A stretch of 64,000 nucleotides of DNA from Beta vulgaris subsp. vulgaris (taxonomy: Eukaryota > Streptophyta > Magnoliopsida > Caryophyllales > Amaranthaceae). Under the pieces are notes generated by a model. It did not search any database. It saw only the letters and a list, made by a program, of their open reading frames with translations, and was not told where the DNA came from. Position 1 is the stretch's first letter. The number at the start of each line of letters is the position of its first letter. Positions 10,565 through 22,265 of this stretch are shown here, piece by piece. Location of the stretch: the NCBI RefSeq assembly GCF_026745355.1, contig NC_079206.1, forward strand, positions 32,800,653-32,864,652. Reading direction: 5' to 3'. The translations under genes and the position numbers were made by a program.

Positions 10565-12857
10565 ATGGTTCACACCCGTGCTGCTCATATTGGATCTTTG
10601 TTGCTTGATTCAGAGATCGAAAGAACACTTTATAGGTTGAGGAAGGAGATTCGGGGTCATTTCCGTGAGTTACCTTTCTACATTGAAGTTGAGGAAGAAG
10701 AGATGCCGCCTAGAGCTGATCCGACATTGAGGGAGCTTTATGTTCCTAATCTTGACCAGGCACCATTGGCCATTCAATATCCAGAGTTTGGGGAGAATGT
10801 TACTTTTGAGCTGAAGTCGGGTCTTGTTCATTTACTGCCAACCTTCCATGGTTTAAATGGGGAAGATCCAATCAAACATCTTGCGGAATTCCATGTTGTT
10901 TGTACGAGTATGCAGCCAAGGGGTGTTACGGAGGATCAAATCAAACTTAGGGCCTTTCCTTTTTCATTGAAGGATAAGGCTAATGATTGGTTCTATCATC
11001 TAAGCCCCAATAGTATCAACACATGGAGGGGGATGAAGCACGCTTTCTTGGAGAAGTTCTTTCCTTCAAGCAGTTGAATGAGCTTAAGAGGGCCATTAGC
11101 AACATTGAGCAAGGTTATGATGAGACTCTTTATGATTACTTAGAGAGGTTTAAGAGGCTCGTTGCTTGTTGTCCCTACCATGGTTTTGCCGAGAAGGATC
11201 TTGTGTTATACTTAGTTGGTGGGCTCCTTCCGGATGAGAGAAGGATGGTGAATGCTGCGTGTGGGGGTAACATTGATAACAAGACCCCACAACAAGCCAT
11301 GGAGCTCATAAGTCAGTTTGCTGAGAGTTCCCGCACTTATTCTAAGAGAAATACCACTGGGGGAGTCAAAGCGGCAAGTTCTACATCATCTTTGGAGTCG
11401 GAGGTGTCCGACCTTAAGGGAATGTTCCGGCAATTTTTAGTGGGTGGTAATCAACAACAAGTGAAGGCTTGTGGTATTTGTTCCAACACCGGCCATCCGA
11501 CTGATTCTTGTCCAACTTTGCAAGAGGAAACCCGAGAGGTGAATGCCGTGGGATATCAAGGGCAAAGGAAGTATGATCCATTCTCAAACTCTTACAATCC
11601 CGGATGGAGAGATCATTCAGCCTTTAGTTACAAGCAAGGGAATCCAACCCCCCAAGGAAATCCGAATTTTCAACAAGGTAATCACCCTCCTCCTCACATG
11701 CCACCATATCAAGCTCAAGGGAAATCCTCTAGCTCCAACTCAATGCCTACCGAGGATATGATCAAGGCCATGGCTCAAAATGTGACTACTATGCAGTCCA
11801 ACATGGTGCAATTTCAACAGGAGACAAGGTCTAGCATTCACAATTTGGAAACACAAGTTGGCCAAATGTCTAGTGTCGTGAATAAACTTGAGGCACAAAG
11901 TTCGGGGAAGCTACCATCTCAAACCAAGGTGAATCCCAAGAGGAATGTGAGTGCCATGACTTTGAGGAATGGCAAAGAGTGATTAATCAAGAGCCCGGCA
12001 AGAGCAAAGTTGTGGAGGAGATTGTAACCAAGGAAGAGGAGGTGGAGGTTCTAGTCCCATCAAAAGAAGCTGAAAAATTGGTGAGTCCTAACTCTCACCA
12101 AGAGGTAAAATCTTTTCCGGATTTCAAACCGGTACCCCCATTCCCAGAATCATTAAAGGACAATCGTAAGCTTGAATCTTCTAAGGATATTTATGAAACG
12201 TTTAGTCAATGTGTCGTAAATATTCCTTTGTTAAAATTGATAAAAGATGTGCCTTTGTATGCTAAGTGGTTGAAGAAAATTTGTTCCATCAAAAAGAAGA
12301 AAAATTTAAAAGGGAAGCAAAAGGTGAAGGTTAGTGAACATGTTTCCGCCGTTTTTCAAAAGAGAATGCCTAAAAAATGCAATGATCCGGGCATGTTCAC
12401 TATACCTATAACCCTTGGTGACACAAAGATTTATAGGGCTATGCTAGATTTGGGAGCCTCCATTAATGTGCTTCCTTATTCCTTATATGAGTCTGTAGAA
12501 CTTGGTGAATTGCTTCCTACTAATGTTGTCATACAATTAGCGGATCGCTCCACTTCCATTCCTAGAGGTGTATTGAAAGATGTTCTAGTGGAAGTTGATA
12601 AGATGAATTTTCCTGCTGATTTTTATGTAATTAACATGGAGCATGATAGGCATTCCGCCCCTATTCTTTTAGGGAGGCCGTTCTTGAAGACGGCTAATGC
12701 TAGGATTGATTGTGGCACCGGTTCTTTGACCATGCAGTTTGATGGTCAAAACGTTGAGTTTAAAATGCATGATGATATGGGATGTAAACAAGATCACTCT
12801 ATCTATTCTATTGATGTGGTTAAGCCGAGTGTTCATGATGTGTTCGATGTGAGGTAA
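10565..12857 (+). pseudogene. gag-protease of array unit C, nearly intact
   Basis: Best-preserved gag-protease copy. The frame opens at MVHTRAAHIG. It carries an N-terminal segment, the capsid domain (about residues 80-230), a CCHC knuckle CGICSNTGHPTDSC (near 11467-11508), a Gln/Asn/Pro-rich linker, a basic KKKKNLKGKQKVKV stretch and an aspartic protease with DLGAS (near 12448) and ILLGRPFL (near 12665). Two lesions are visible. One A is lost at about 11072 (AAGCAGTTG where other units have AAGCAAGTTG). The frame also stops at about 11980 (AAAGAGTGATTAATC), where an overlapping frame resumes at 11979. Family members place gag and protease in one long frame. No RT or integrase follows. Confidence 0.88.
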
Positions 12858-14593
12858 AACTTTTGTGCTTGCATGATGTCGAGCTTCCGACTTTAAACTA
12901 AGAGCTTCTCGGGAGGCAACCCGTGTTTTGTATATATTTTATTTGGAGTTAAGTTATTATGTTTTGTTTTTGTGTGTTTTGGTGTTTTGGTTTTTGTAGG
13001 AGAACCTTTGAAGCAAAACAAGAGAGTTGGAAGGGGTGGGTTTCATCACCACTCCCTTCGAATTTAAAAGAGAAAAAAAAAAGGGCCGAGAGCAACTCTG
13101 CGACTTCACCGCGGGCGCGGAATCCTTCCGCGGTCGCGGAGCCGCGTATTTCCGCCAGGTAAGTTTTTTTCTTCGCCCTTTTCTCTTCCTTCCTCCTTCC
13201 TTCATTTTCGACCCTCTCTCTCTCTTTTCTCACAACTACTCATCCCCTTACGCCTCCCTTCAATTCCTTCACTCAAATTCCTCTCTTTCACTCATTCAAT
13301 CCCTTTTTCTCACTCTCTCATATCATTCCCCACTCAATCATCTTCAAAATCTCCACTTTTCTTTTCTTTTTACAAAATCCATTGAAAACCCTAAAATTTG
13401 GGGGCTTTTGATTCTTGGAGTTGGTAGGCAATTAAGGAGCAGTGGAGTGCACTTGGGGTGTTGTTCTTACCTGGTTAGTCAATCAATCGCATTGTTCTTC
13501 CTTCTTTGAGGTAAACTTGAACTTTTCATACTTTAATTTGAAAGTTCCCTTGATTAAGAGTTGTGGTTGGTTGATTATTTTTCTTGTGGTGAGTTATTGT
13601 GATTGGGAGTTGTGGATAATCACTTGTTGTGTTTGTGGTTACTTATTGTGTTGAGAACTTGTTGTGGTGAAATTTTAAGTTTGGAGTTGGAGGAGTTTCT
13701 TGTGTAGTGTGAAAGGAGTTGTATTGTGTGGTTTGCTCTTGTTGCCTATTGCTTATGGTGGTTACTAGAGGTTCTCGTTTCCCTATTGCTAATTATTTTC
13801 ATATTTTACACATTGAGGACAATGTGTCCTTCAAGCATGGGGGAGTGAGATGTGGTTGATGTGTATATTTCCTTTAATAAAAAAAATGAAAAAAAAAAGA
13901 AAAAATTATGAAAAAAAATGAAAAAAAAATGATGAAAAAACAACAAAAAAATGAGAGATGAAAAAAAAGATGATTATGAGTGGCTAGGTGAAAACCCGGA
14001 AGGGCGCCTAGGCAAAAGGAGAGGACTCTAGTGTCATTTATTTTTCGGAGTGGTGGCATATGAAGGGTGTTTGAAGCGACGTTTGGGTAGGTCACTCATT
14101 GTTGAAATAAGGAGGTTGTGGTTTAGATGGTGGTAGGTTAGAAAGCCTCTTGTTTTTCATCTTGGAGCCATAAGGGGAGTCGGAGGTTGTTTTAGGAGTT
14201 ATGCTCTTGGTTTGATGGTGTTATTTCGAACCAACGCTTTGTTTTGAGGGAGTAGTGTGTGAGTTAAGCTTGGGGGATCTAGGACATGTTAGCTCCCTTG
14301 CTCTTTGGTTTGTGTGCAGTTAGCTTTGGTGTGTTGAGGTCATTTCCACCCCCAAGTCAACTATCCTTGTGGATTGTGGAGTGATAAGATGGCTAGAGTT
14401 TTGGTGCGTTGAGATTACTTTCGCCCAAACTTTAGCTAGTTGCGATTCATCATTCATTCGCTTTTGATTGGAGTAATAGTGTTAGGTTTGGATTTTCTGT
14501 GAATTTCTCCATGCTTTTCTTGATAGACCTTGGAGATAGATAGGAGCTAGGATTTTACTCGAGGACGAGTAAAGGTCTAAGCATGGGGGAATT
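12858..14593 (+). other. Non-coding 3' internal region of unit C
   Basis: Same layout as unit A. The GC cassette (about 13098-13150) is the shortest form. It lacks the GGTCATTTTCTCC spacer and joins CCTTCCGCGG directly to TCGCGGAGC. Internal polypurine-like GCATGGGGGAG lies at about 13836 and the terminal tract at about 14581-14593. Confidence 0.72.
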
Positions 14594-15896
14594 TGATATG
14601 CCATGTTTATATGGCATTTCTGACACTTTTTCACTACTTACTAATGGGATTTAACACAAGTTTTGTAATGATATTGATCTTTTTCTCTACTATGTTGTAA
14701 TTTGCTCTTTTGAATCATTTGAGCTCATTGGTGTTGGAGAAAGTTCAAGTTGGAAAGTTAGCATGTCGAAGAAACTCTTTGAAGAGTTATCATAGTGAAG
14801 CAAGGAAGTGAAATGCGTGCTTCATGAGTATTTTTGGTATGACTAAGTCCTATAAGCATGGGAGATGAGAAGCTACGGGCAACCTCCGCGGTCGCGGGAG
14901 AATTCAATGCGGCCGCGACGAATTTTGGCAGAAAACTACCGTGAGCATCTCCGCGACCTCACTGTGGTCGCGGACCCCCTCCGCGGTCGCGGTGCTTTCC
15001 CCCACGGTCGCAGAGCCCTGAAACGAGGATTTCGACTTTTCGTCTTCCCCTGTTTTGCTGATTAAAAGAACATTTCGTCTTTTGTGTTTAGGATCATTTT
15101 GCATCTGTTTTAGAGAGGATTTCGAAATAAAAATTGTAATCCTTTATATTATGGAGAGCTAATCTTCCATCTTGGTGTATCAATCGAATCAACCATTTTA
15201 AGCAACTTGTGAGTTCAATTCTTCCTTTAAATTGCTTGAATGTTGATGATTCTTCATGTTCTTCATGTTTGATTGTTTTTGTGCTTAAGTTAACTTGATC
15301 AATTAACTTTTTTCTTATTACAATCTCTACTATCTAGATAATTGTCTGCTTTGAGATTATCTAGGGTTTGTAGTTTATGCCCAATTATCGCACGCTCGTG
15401 GATGATTAAGTATAAGAAGGATCATTATATAATTTCGCATTTGACCGCTTGTGTGAATCCTAGATTATCCTATTGAAATCGCCCTAGTTGTTATCTAATT
15501 GCTTAATTAAACCTAGAACACTCGGGCTAGGTTGTTACGCCATTAAGGGTCAGATTAGAGCGCTCGCTTAGTCTTACCGCTACGTTAGGGGAGATTGAAT
15601 CTTATGATTCACAATAGGGTGTTCAAGTAACTTAGGTGTTGAATTGTTCAATGATCAGGGGTTGAATTGGTTGTGAAGATTGATTGTCAAGTTCTCGTTT
15701 ATTATTTGATTTTCCTTGTTTATGCTTTATTTGTTAAAATTTCATTTCTCAAAACCCCCGCATTTTCACTTAGCACACGTTTAGTCAAACCAAACCTACC
15801 TTCTCCGTGGATTCGAACCTTACTTCCTTATACTACGTTTGTGTAGGGTAGTATTGATTTATTTGCGCGTTAGCCGATACGACTTAGGCTTCGCCA
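14594..15896 (+). repeat. LTR D of the array (complete, 1303 bp)
   Basis: Full-length LTR, TGATATG to CGCCA, shared between units C and D. The GC cassette is at about 14876-15018. Only scattered substitutions separate it from LTR B. Confidence 0.9.
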
Positions 15897-15900
15897 AATT

Positions 15901-15918
15901 TGGCGCCGTTGCCGGGGA
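15901..15918 (+). promoter_or_regulatory. Primer-binding site, tRNA-Asp type (unit D)
   Basis: An exact copy of the site. The CACTA element begins only 11 bases downstream, separating this primer site from its gag. Confidence 0.88.
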
Positions 15919-15939
15919 GGGCAGCGTGCACTACTACAT

Positions 15940-16170
15940 TTTGAAGCAATTGCAACGGTCTAATGCAACAGTTGACCATAAAGCAACGGTCTATTGCAAC
16001 GACATGTGCTAATGCAACATAATTTTGCAACGGACAGTGCTATTGCAACGACTATTGCAACAGGTAGTGCTATTGCAACAACTTATTGCAACGGTTAAAG
16101 TGAACCGTTGCATTAAAAGGTTAAACGCAACAGCATTTTAATCGATTGCAACGGACGATCCAATAGCTAA
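15940..16170 (+). repeat. Left subterminal repeats of the CACTA element
   Basis: The motif TTGCAACGG, with variants such as ATGCAACA and the inverse CCGTTGCA, occurs about every 15-30 bases. CACTA elements normally carry such clusters within a few hundred bases of each end as transposase-binding sites. Confidence 0.8.
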
Positions 16171-16548
16171 AGTCTAAAATTTTTGGCCATACGGCCCATA
16201 CACGTGCTCATGACTATTGATTGCCCTCCGGTATTTGACACAAGCACACAGCCACAACACATACAATCAAAGATGAAGGGGAATCCCTAATTCGGTCCTA
16301 AACTCCTCATACTCGTCGGCTTCTCTTATTCCTCGCCGGGATATGCGCGCGAAGGGGAATCTGGTGTATTGCTCGTCGGCTTCTCTTAACCGTCGTCGGA
16401 ACAATTGCAAAGAGGAAGGCGGTTTAATTGTTCGTCGGCTTCTCTTAAACCTCGCTGGAACAACTAAGCGAAGAGAGAAAGAGGTGGGGAAAATAATTTT
16501 TGTTAGTTTCTTGACGAATGTGCTTATCAAAGATGTAATCTCTTGGTT

Positions 16549-16642
16549 ATGGCTGAGAGACGAGAGTCGAAGCCTCCTGGAGATTCTGAGTGGCTGTGCA
16601 AGTTTTTCTCGCCTGTCATCTTGGGCGTGCTTGTTGTTAGAG
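16549..16642 (+). pseudogene. Captured first exon of an unrecognised gene
   Basis: An ATG opens a short frame, MAERRESKPPGDSEWLC, followed by a hydrophobic stretch (FFSPVILGVLVV). It ends at AGAG followed by GTTAAT, a plausible splice donor. The preceding 290 bases look like a plant 5' leader and include three imperfect copies of CGTCGGCTTCTCTTA (near 16316, 16376 and 16434). I do not recognise the protein. It could be the start codon exon of any fusion transcript made from this element. An alternative is a chance frame in leader sequence. Confidence 0.45.
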
Positions 16643-17959
16643 GTTAATTTCTCTCTCTCATCTGAATTTTTAAGTTCTGCCATCCGTGTTTCCATCTTCT
16701 AGCTGTCAACTACCTGTTTGATTAGGGATCTGTAATGTTCAAGGTGCAGAATGTAAATGGATTTATTAGAAATTGATTTGCTTAGACGAGAGTAGTCAGC
16801 TTCTGGAGGTGATAGAGCAAGTCTATTTAGGTTGAAATTGTTTAGGATTGAATCTTGACGAATTTTGAGCTTATTTTGCCGTTAGTTGATTTGGTCCATG
16901 GCTTATTGTATCTTTTTTTGCTTTCTAAGCCTCTGATTGACTTCTGGCTCTCATTTTCTGTTATTAATGTAGCTATTTGCTTTATCGAATTCTCATATTG
17001 TAAGGATAAATCATCTTTTAAACATATGAGTCGCCATCTGAGTGTAATAACACCGTAGCATTAGTTATTAAGAATTATGTAGTGATGAGTGACTAATACT
17101 AAGAATATTTTTACATATATATCTTGGTGCCTTCAATTAAGCTTCCCTTCAATCTTCTCTACTGATTTCTGTTGGAAATCTTGCTGAATTAGAATGAGTT
17201 CAAGTTCCGTCGCTTAGAAAGATACAATGCCAGAAAGGCTTTACAAATTTATCTCATTAACTATCTACAGATTTACCGTTTTGAAATTCTGTAAGTTGGT
17301 AAGGAGAAAATACTATATGTAAATTAATAATTATTTAAAAGCTGGCCTTTTCATGTTTAAGTTATCTAGGAACTATTGTATGGTAGTAAATTTATGAATC
17401 CCTTCTGAAATTTGGGAAATTTTCACTGTTATATCCAAAATTTACACTATCATATTCCTTGAGCTATAGGTTCATTCATGCACCAATGAAGGGCAGATGA
17501 GTAACACCTTGAATATTTTTCGAGATAAAGGAACTTGAACTTTTGATGCCAATGACCTCTACCCTAACAAAATTAATGGGTTTCTTTGTTTCTAAGTTCA
17601 CGAACTTCCAAATGAACCGCCCTCCCTGCTGTAACAATTCAACAACCTTGCTTATATTCTACTTTCCCATGACATATATGTTTGACTCTGTGAGGTTGAT
17701 TTTAACTCACTGTAAACTAATTTAAGGATAAGTGCGAAAGAGGTAGAATCCAAACAGAAGAGCATGATGTTGATCCTAACTCACCTTAAACTAATAAGTG
17801 CAAAAGAGATAGAACCCAAGCAGAAGAGCATGAGACTTTGAGTTAAATAAGAAACACTTCCTCTTGATAAATTTTTTGGTGATACGAAGCTTATATGAAC
17901 AGTCATTTCTGATTTTTAACCCTTTGATGCTCGAACATTGTAAAATTTGTGATGTCAAA
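16643..17959 (+). other. AT-rich interior of the CACTA element, no gene recognised
   Basis: About 1.3 kb of AT-rich, intron-like sequence between the unknown first exon and the START fragment. A short duplicated stretch (TAAGTGCGAAAGAGGTAG near 17730 and TAAGTGCAAAAGAGATAG near 17796) is visible. I see no coding. Confidence 0.5.
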
Positions 17960-18336
17960 AATGTGAAAGTGTCGATGTTCATCAGAATGGCCCAACTGTA
18001 TATCGCAGTCGAACGGTGTTTATACAACTGCTGAGTTGGTGAGAGATTTTTTTTGGGATGATGAATTTCGTCCAAAATGGGATCCTATGCTCACATATTT
18101 CAATATATTGGAGGATTGTTCAGATACCGGAAGAATGATCGTCCACTGGATCAAAAAGGTGTGTTTACCTTTCTTTTTGGTTTATTATTTTATTGCCGAG
18201 ATCTGCCGCTTCCGTAGAGTCTAAACTTTCCAGTTATGTCTTATATGCGCAGTTCCCCTTTTTCTATAGTGACCGAGAATATATTATTGCTCGAAGAATA
18301 TGGGAGGCTGGAAGAACATATTACTGCATCACGAAG
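17960..18336 (+). pseudogene. Captured START-domain (CP5-like) gene fragment, two exons
   Basis: Two exons of a lipid-binding START-domain protein of the plant CP5-like group. The first ends at 18158. It contains GPTVYRSRTVF, then, after a frameshift near 18017-18021, TAELVRDFFWDDEFRPKWD and a stretch ending MIVHWIKK. The second (18253-18336) reads FPFFYSDREYIIARRIWEAG and ends TYYCITK. The intron between them starts GTGTGT and ends CAG, and a donor (GTATGA) follows the second exon. The WDDEFRPKWD and SDREYIIxRRIWE motifs are characteristic of this family's START domain. Only part of the domain is present, and the frameshift rules out a normal product. Confidence 0.82.
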
Positions 18337-19198
18337 GTATGATATATTGAATTTACTTTTCGACTAATAACATACTATTGCATAGTATATAGTAGAATAA
18401 AGGCCTTCAGAAGTCTAATGTGTTCTCTTCACCTATCTTATCTCAATTGAATTTCTTAGACCTTATTCGACTTGTTCACCCTAATTTCACCTTATATTTT
18501 AACCGTATTAGACCTGATCAAACCTAGAACTTATTTTTAAGGTGAAGAGAACCCGATAGCTACATCGAAAATCATTTGTTTTAATCCAAAGAGATGCTAA
18601 CCAATATTCAAAATATGGGACTTCGTTTTCCTTTATTTTTATTGTCGAGAGGTAAGCTAAGCTCCCAAGGCGTGCGTTACTTCATTTAGTCAGTACTGGT
18701 CCCCGTTTATCCCAATCTGGCTTTTCGTTAGTGCATAATCCGCTAAGGAGAGGTCTTCCCCAAGGAATATAATGGATATATCATCCAAGTCGAAGGACTT
18801 CATTTTGTCACTTGAAGCGTGTACCAATTAATACTCTAAGACTACAAACTTGTAATTAGTGGAAGTAGGGGTCAATCCCACGGACATAAATGTACTTTTA
18901 AAATTGGTTTCCCCTTTATCAACAAGCTTTATGTCAGTTAAGAGGTATCTAAGGGAGTCATTCTCTTGGATTTACTCTCAAAAAGGAAAATAAAATTTAT
19001 AAGAAAAGGTTGTTTGGATTTCAGTGATTCCCCCATGAGAGCATAATATTTCTAAAGTTGTCTACTTGTGTAGGGTTGATGATATCTTGTATATTTAGTC
19101 CATATCTGTTCAATGCTCTGGTGCGTTAAATTTTAAGGTAATTCACATACAGACCTCTATAGCCTCAGCACAAATGCTTTTTTTTTATGGCTCTGCAG
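18337..19198 (+). other. Spacer between captured gene fragments, with a possible small MITE
   Basis: Non-coding. TGTTCTCTTCACCT (18421-18434) and its near-inverse AGGTGAAGAGAACC (18540-18553) could bound a 130-bp MITE. The stretch around 18840-18900 (AGTAGGGGTCAATCCCACGG) resembles a motif common in plant LTR retrotransposons, but no element can be bounded. Confidence 0.35.
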
Positions 19199-20268
19199 GA
19201 TGTTGATTATGAGGCCACAATGTCCACCAAACTTTCTATTGCTAAGAAGATTTTCTCGCTGGAAAAGGATCTGATACTTAAATCCAGCTCCTTCCAGGAG
19301 TTCTTTTCTGAGAATGAGGTTCTTCGAGGCACCCTTTAGATACTTATTGAAATGATATTTTTATTCTCTAGTTTTGGATTTTGGGTCTTGCCATCTAACC
19401 CACTTTTTTATGATGAAAAGGAGTGGCTAAAACCTTATGCAGCCTTCTGTTTTCTGCGGGATTTCTTTGAAACCTCGGATCATAGTCAGTGGGGTCGTTT
19501 TTCCCATTTTTTGAAGAGAAGGTAAACAAGTTTTTGCTTTTTGATTGTTTGTTTCAATTACAACCTTTAAACAAGACGCTGGCTTGTAGGGCATGTATGA
19601 AGAGTGATGGAGAGGCCTGTCTACACTTTTAATTAAAGCTACTATCTGATTGTGAGTAGTATATAACAGAAGGTTTCTGCTTCTGCAGCTTGAGAAACTT
19701 GTCTCAGAAGACAGTCCCCACTACAGCATCATATGCTTCCACTATTACATACAATATCATTTGCATGTACAAGTGAGTAGAGTGAACTTTATTCCAAGAG
19801 TATGTTATTAGCTGAAATTTGGGTCTTGCTTTCTCATGAAATGATGTAATTGCAGCTATCAGAGGCTGCTGAATATGCAAGGAAAAAAGGAGTGGTGTTG
19901 AAGGGAGACCTCCCAATTGGTGTAGACAGGAACAGTGTTGATACTTGGGTCTATCCAAACTTGTTTCGGATGAACACATCAACTGGAGCACCACCTGATT
20001 ATTTTGATAAAAATGGGCAGAATTGGGGTTTTCCAACTTATAATTGGGAGGAAATGTCAAAAGACAACTATGGATGGTGGCGTGGTCGTTTGACTCAAGT
20101 TTAAGAGACTTCATTGTATTATTATTGTACTCATTAGCTTCTTCAAATATGTGTAGATTTTATGTTAAATCAAATGTTCTCTGTTTTATTTCCCTTGTCT
20201 TAGATGGCGAAGTATTTCACAGCTTATAGAATCGATCATATATTGGGCTTCTTTAGAATTTGGGAACT
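19199..20268 (+). pseudogene. DPE2: Captured fragment of 4-alpha-glucanotransferase DPE2
   Basis: Five consecutive exons of the cytosolic glucanotransferase DPE2 (GH77), which in plants converts maltose from starch breakdown: 19199-19318, 19421-19521, 19689-19772, 19856-20098 and 20204 to about 20268. Introns keep GT and AG ends. Recognisable stretches are DVDYEATMSTKLSIAKKIFS, EWLKPYAAFCFLRDFFETSD, GVVLKGDLPIGVDRNSVDTW and YRIDHILGFFRIWE. The last contains the Asp in RIDH that acts as nucleophile in GH77 enzymes. The copy stops shortly after this, and N-terminal starch-binding and downstream parts are absent. A probable one-base loss near 19510 shifts the end of the second exon. It is a genomic capture rather than a retrocopy, because the introns are present. 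Confidence 0.9.
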
Positions 20269-20476
20269 ACTTATTAAAATGATGAAGTATTTTTATCATC
20301 TTTTTTGTTATTATAATATTGTTGTTGCTAGCTTGTTATACTGCACAAAAGGAACTCCATTGAGAGCTTACTTCTAACCTTGGTTCTGTCCCGTGATGAT
20401 AGATTAGTCCCTTGTCTTAATGTATATTATTATAACCATATGTCATGCTTTATTAAACTTTTGTATAATTCTATAG

Positions 20477-20561
20477 GTATATCAAGAAGAGGAAAATGTA
20501 TGACATGAAGAACAATTGCGGTCGCACGAATGACAATTTTTGGGCGGTGGATCTCGCTTAA
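20477..20561 (+). pseudogene. Exon-like piece of unknown origin in the CACTA element
   Basis: After an acceptor-like CTATAG, one frame reads YIKKRKMYDMKNNCGR then TNDNFWAVDLA and a stop codon. It may be the last exon of a captured gene or of the element's own lost transposase. I do not recognise it, and it is short enough to be chance. Confidence 0.3.
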
Positions 20562-20939
20562 AAGTGGAGCATGGTTTTGGAATTAATTAGGCAACTAGCT
20601 AGTAATCTTGTTTTTTGGTAATATATTTACGCTAGAAGTATATATGTTTTTGTGCATCTATATTAGGTTGGAAATAAATATATTAGGTGATCAAACTTCT
20701 GTTGGGATTTGATATATATACGATAGTATTATATTAAGTACTTGGTGTTGGAAATTGTCAAACGATTGGATGATCTTAGCTTGAATATATTTATCGATCT
20801 TTTTGGAATATAAAATTTTATCATTATGTTTATTTGGATTTTTTTTTGAATTATTTCAGCTTTGCATCAACATCAAGTTAATAGGTTAATATATACATAT
20901 TTATAGATTCGTCGTTGTAGTAGCCATAATATGGAAAAA

Positions 20940-21310
20940 ATTTGCAACGGTTCATGGGATACCATAGAGGTGTTGCCTTAAACATTGAAATGTGTTGCAT
21001 CATATGTAATGCAACGGTTCATGGGATACCATAGAGGTGTTGCATTAGACTATGAAATATGTTGCATCATATGTAATGCAACGGTTCATTGGATACCATA
21101 GAGGCGTTGCATTAGACAATAAACATGAGTTGCATTAGTACTATTGCAACGGTTATTTGGTGTTGCAACTGCCCGTTGCATTAGGTGTCCAAGATTGTTG
21201 CATTAGAGCTAATGCAAGGGCAGCAACAGCAACGGTTGTCTGACCGTTGCAATAGCTCTATTGCAACGGTTGAGTCTATTGCAACGGTTTTTAGGGGTTG
21301 CAATAGCTCA
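20940..21310 (+). repeat. Right subterminal repeats of the CACTA element, 67-bp units
   Basis: GCAACGGTTCAT starts at 20944, 21011 and 21078, giving three tandem 67-bp units that include GGATACCATAGAGG and GTTGCATCATATGT. Further GCAACGG/CCGTTGC motifs follow up to the end. This end is more ordered than the left end. Confidence 0.85.
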
Positions 21311-21382
21311 TTTATGTAGTAGTGGTGTTTGGGTTGTTTATTTGAGTGTTTGTTTCTGATTATTGGTGTGTGAACCCGTCTT

Positions 21383-22265
21383 ATGGTTCACACCCGTGCT
21401 TCTCATATTGGATCTTTATTGCTTGATTCAGAGATCGAAAGAACACTTTATAGGTTGAGGAAGGAGATTCGGGGTCATTTCCGTGAGTTACCTTTCTACA
21501 TTGAAGTTGAGGAAGAAGAGATGCCGCCTAGAGCTGATCTGACATTGAGGGAGCTTTCTGCTCCTAATCTGGACCAGGCACCATTGGGCATTCAATATCC
21601 AGAGTTTGGGGATAATGTTACTTTTGAGCTGAAGTCGGGTCTTGTTCATTTACTGCCAAGCTTCCATGGTTTAAATGGGGAAGATCCAATCAAACATCTT
21701 GTGGAATTCCATGCTGTTTGTACGAGTATGCAGCCAAGGGGTGTTACGGAGGATCAAATCAAACTTAGGGACTTTCCTTTTTCATTGAAGGATAAGGCTA
21801 ATGATTGGTTCTATCATCTATGCCCCAACAGTATCAACACATGGAGGGGGATGAAGCAAGCTTTCTTGGAGAAGTTCTTTCCTTCAAGCAAGTTGAATGA
21901 GCTTAAGAGGGCCATTAGCAACATTGAACAAGGTTATGATGAGATTCTTTATGATTACTTAGAGAGGTTTAAGAGGCTCATTGCTTGTTGTCCCTACCAT
22001 GGTTTTGCCTAGAAGGATCTTGTGTTATACTTAGTTGGTGGGCTCCTTCCGGATGAGAGAAGGATGGTGAATGCTGCTTGTGGGGGTAACATTGATAACA
22101 AGACCCCATAACAAGCCATGGAGCTCATAAGTGAGTTTGTTGAGAGTTCCCGCACTTATTCTAAGAGAAATACCACTCGGGGAGTTAAAGCGGCAAACAT
22201 CATCTTTGGAGTCGGAGGTATCCGACCTTAAGGGAATGTTCCGGCAATTTTTGGTGGGTGGTAAT
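21383..22265 (+). pseudogene. gag N-terminal part of array unit D
   Basis: The first part of the unit D gag, continuing after the CACTA insertion. It opens at MVHTRASHIG and holds the capsid domain. A TAG at 22010-22012 (other units have GAG: GCCGAGAAGG) stops the frame, a second stop (CCCCATAAC near 22108) follows, and four or five bases are missing near 22197. The gag is then interrupted at GGTGGTAAT by the LTR element at 22266, and its C-terminal part resumes at 26826. Confidence 0.88.

Larger units (their letters stand above)
15929..21324 (+). mobile_element. CACTA transposon carrying host gene fragments (Pack-CACTA)
   Basis: The 5396-bp element begins CACTACTACAT and ends with the inverse, ATGTAGTAGTG. 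The 3-bp GTG before it (15926-15928) is repeated after it (21325-21327), the target duplication size of the CACTA (En/Spm) superfamily. Removing it restores the GCAGCGTGTTTGGG seen in the other array units. Both ends are rich in subterminal GCAACGG/CCGTTGC repeats, the usual binding sites for CACTA transposase. I see no transposase coding, so it must be non-autonomous. Its interior holds exon-intron pieces of host genes, all on the plus strand: an unknown exon (16549-16642), a START-domain protein (about 17960-18336), DPE2 (19199-20268) and an unknown terminal exon (20477-20561). Confidence 0.93.

Noticed and set aside
16267..16702. Overlapping frames of 119 and 142 codons on both strands
   Set aside because: They lie across a leader-like repeat region of the CACTA element. 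Only the short MAERRESK exon has supporting splice context.
18840..19030. Possible LTR retrotransposon fragment (AGTAGGGGTCAATCCCACGG)
   Set aside because: Only one motif is recognisable. No ends, primer site or coding is present.
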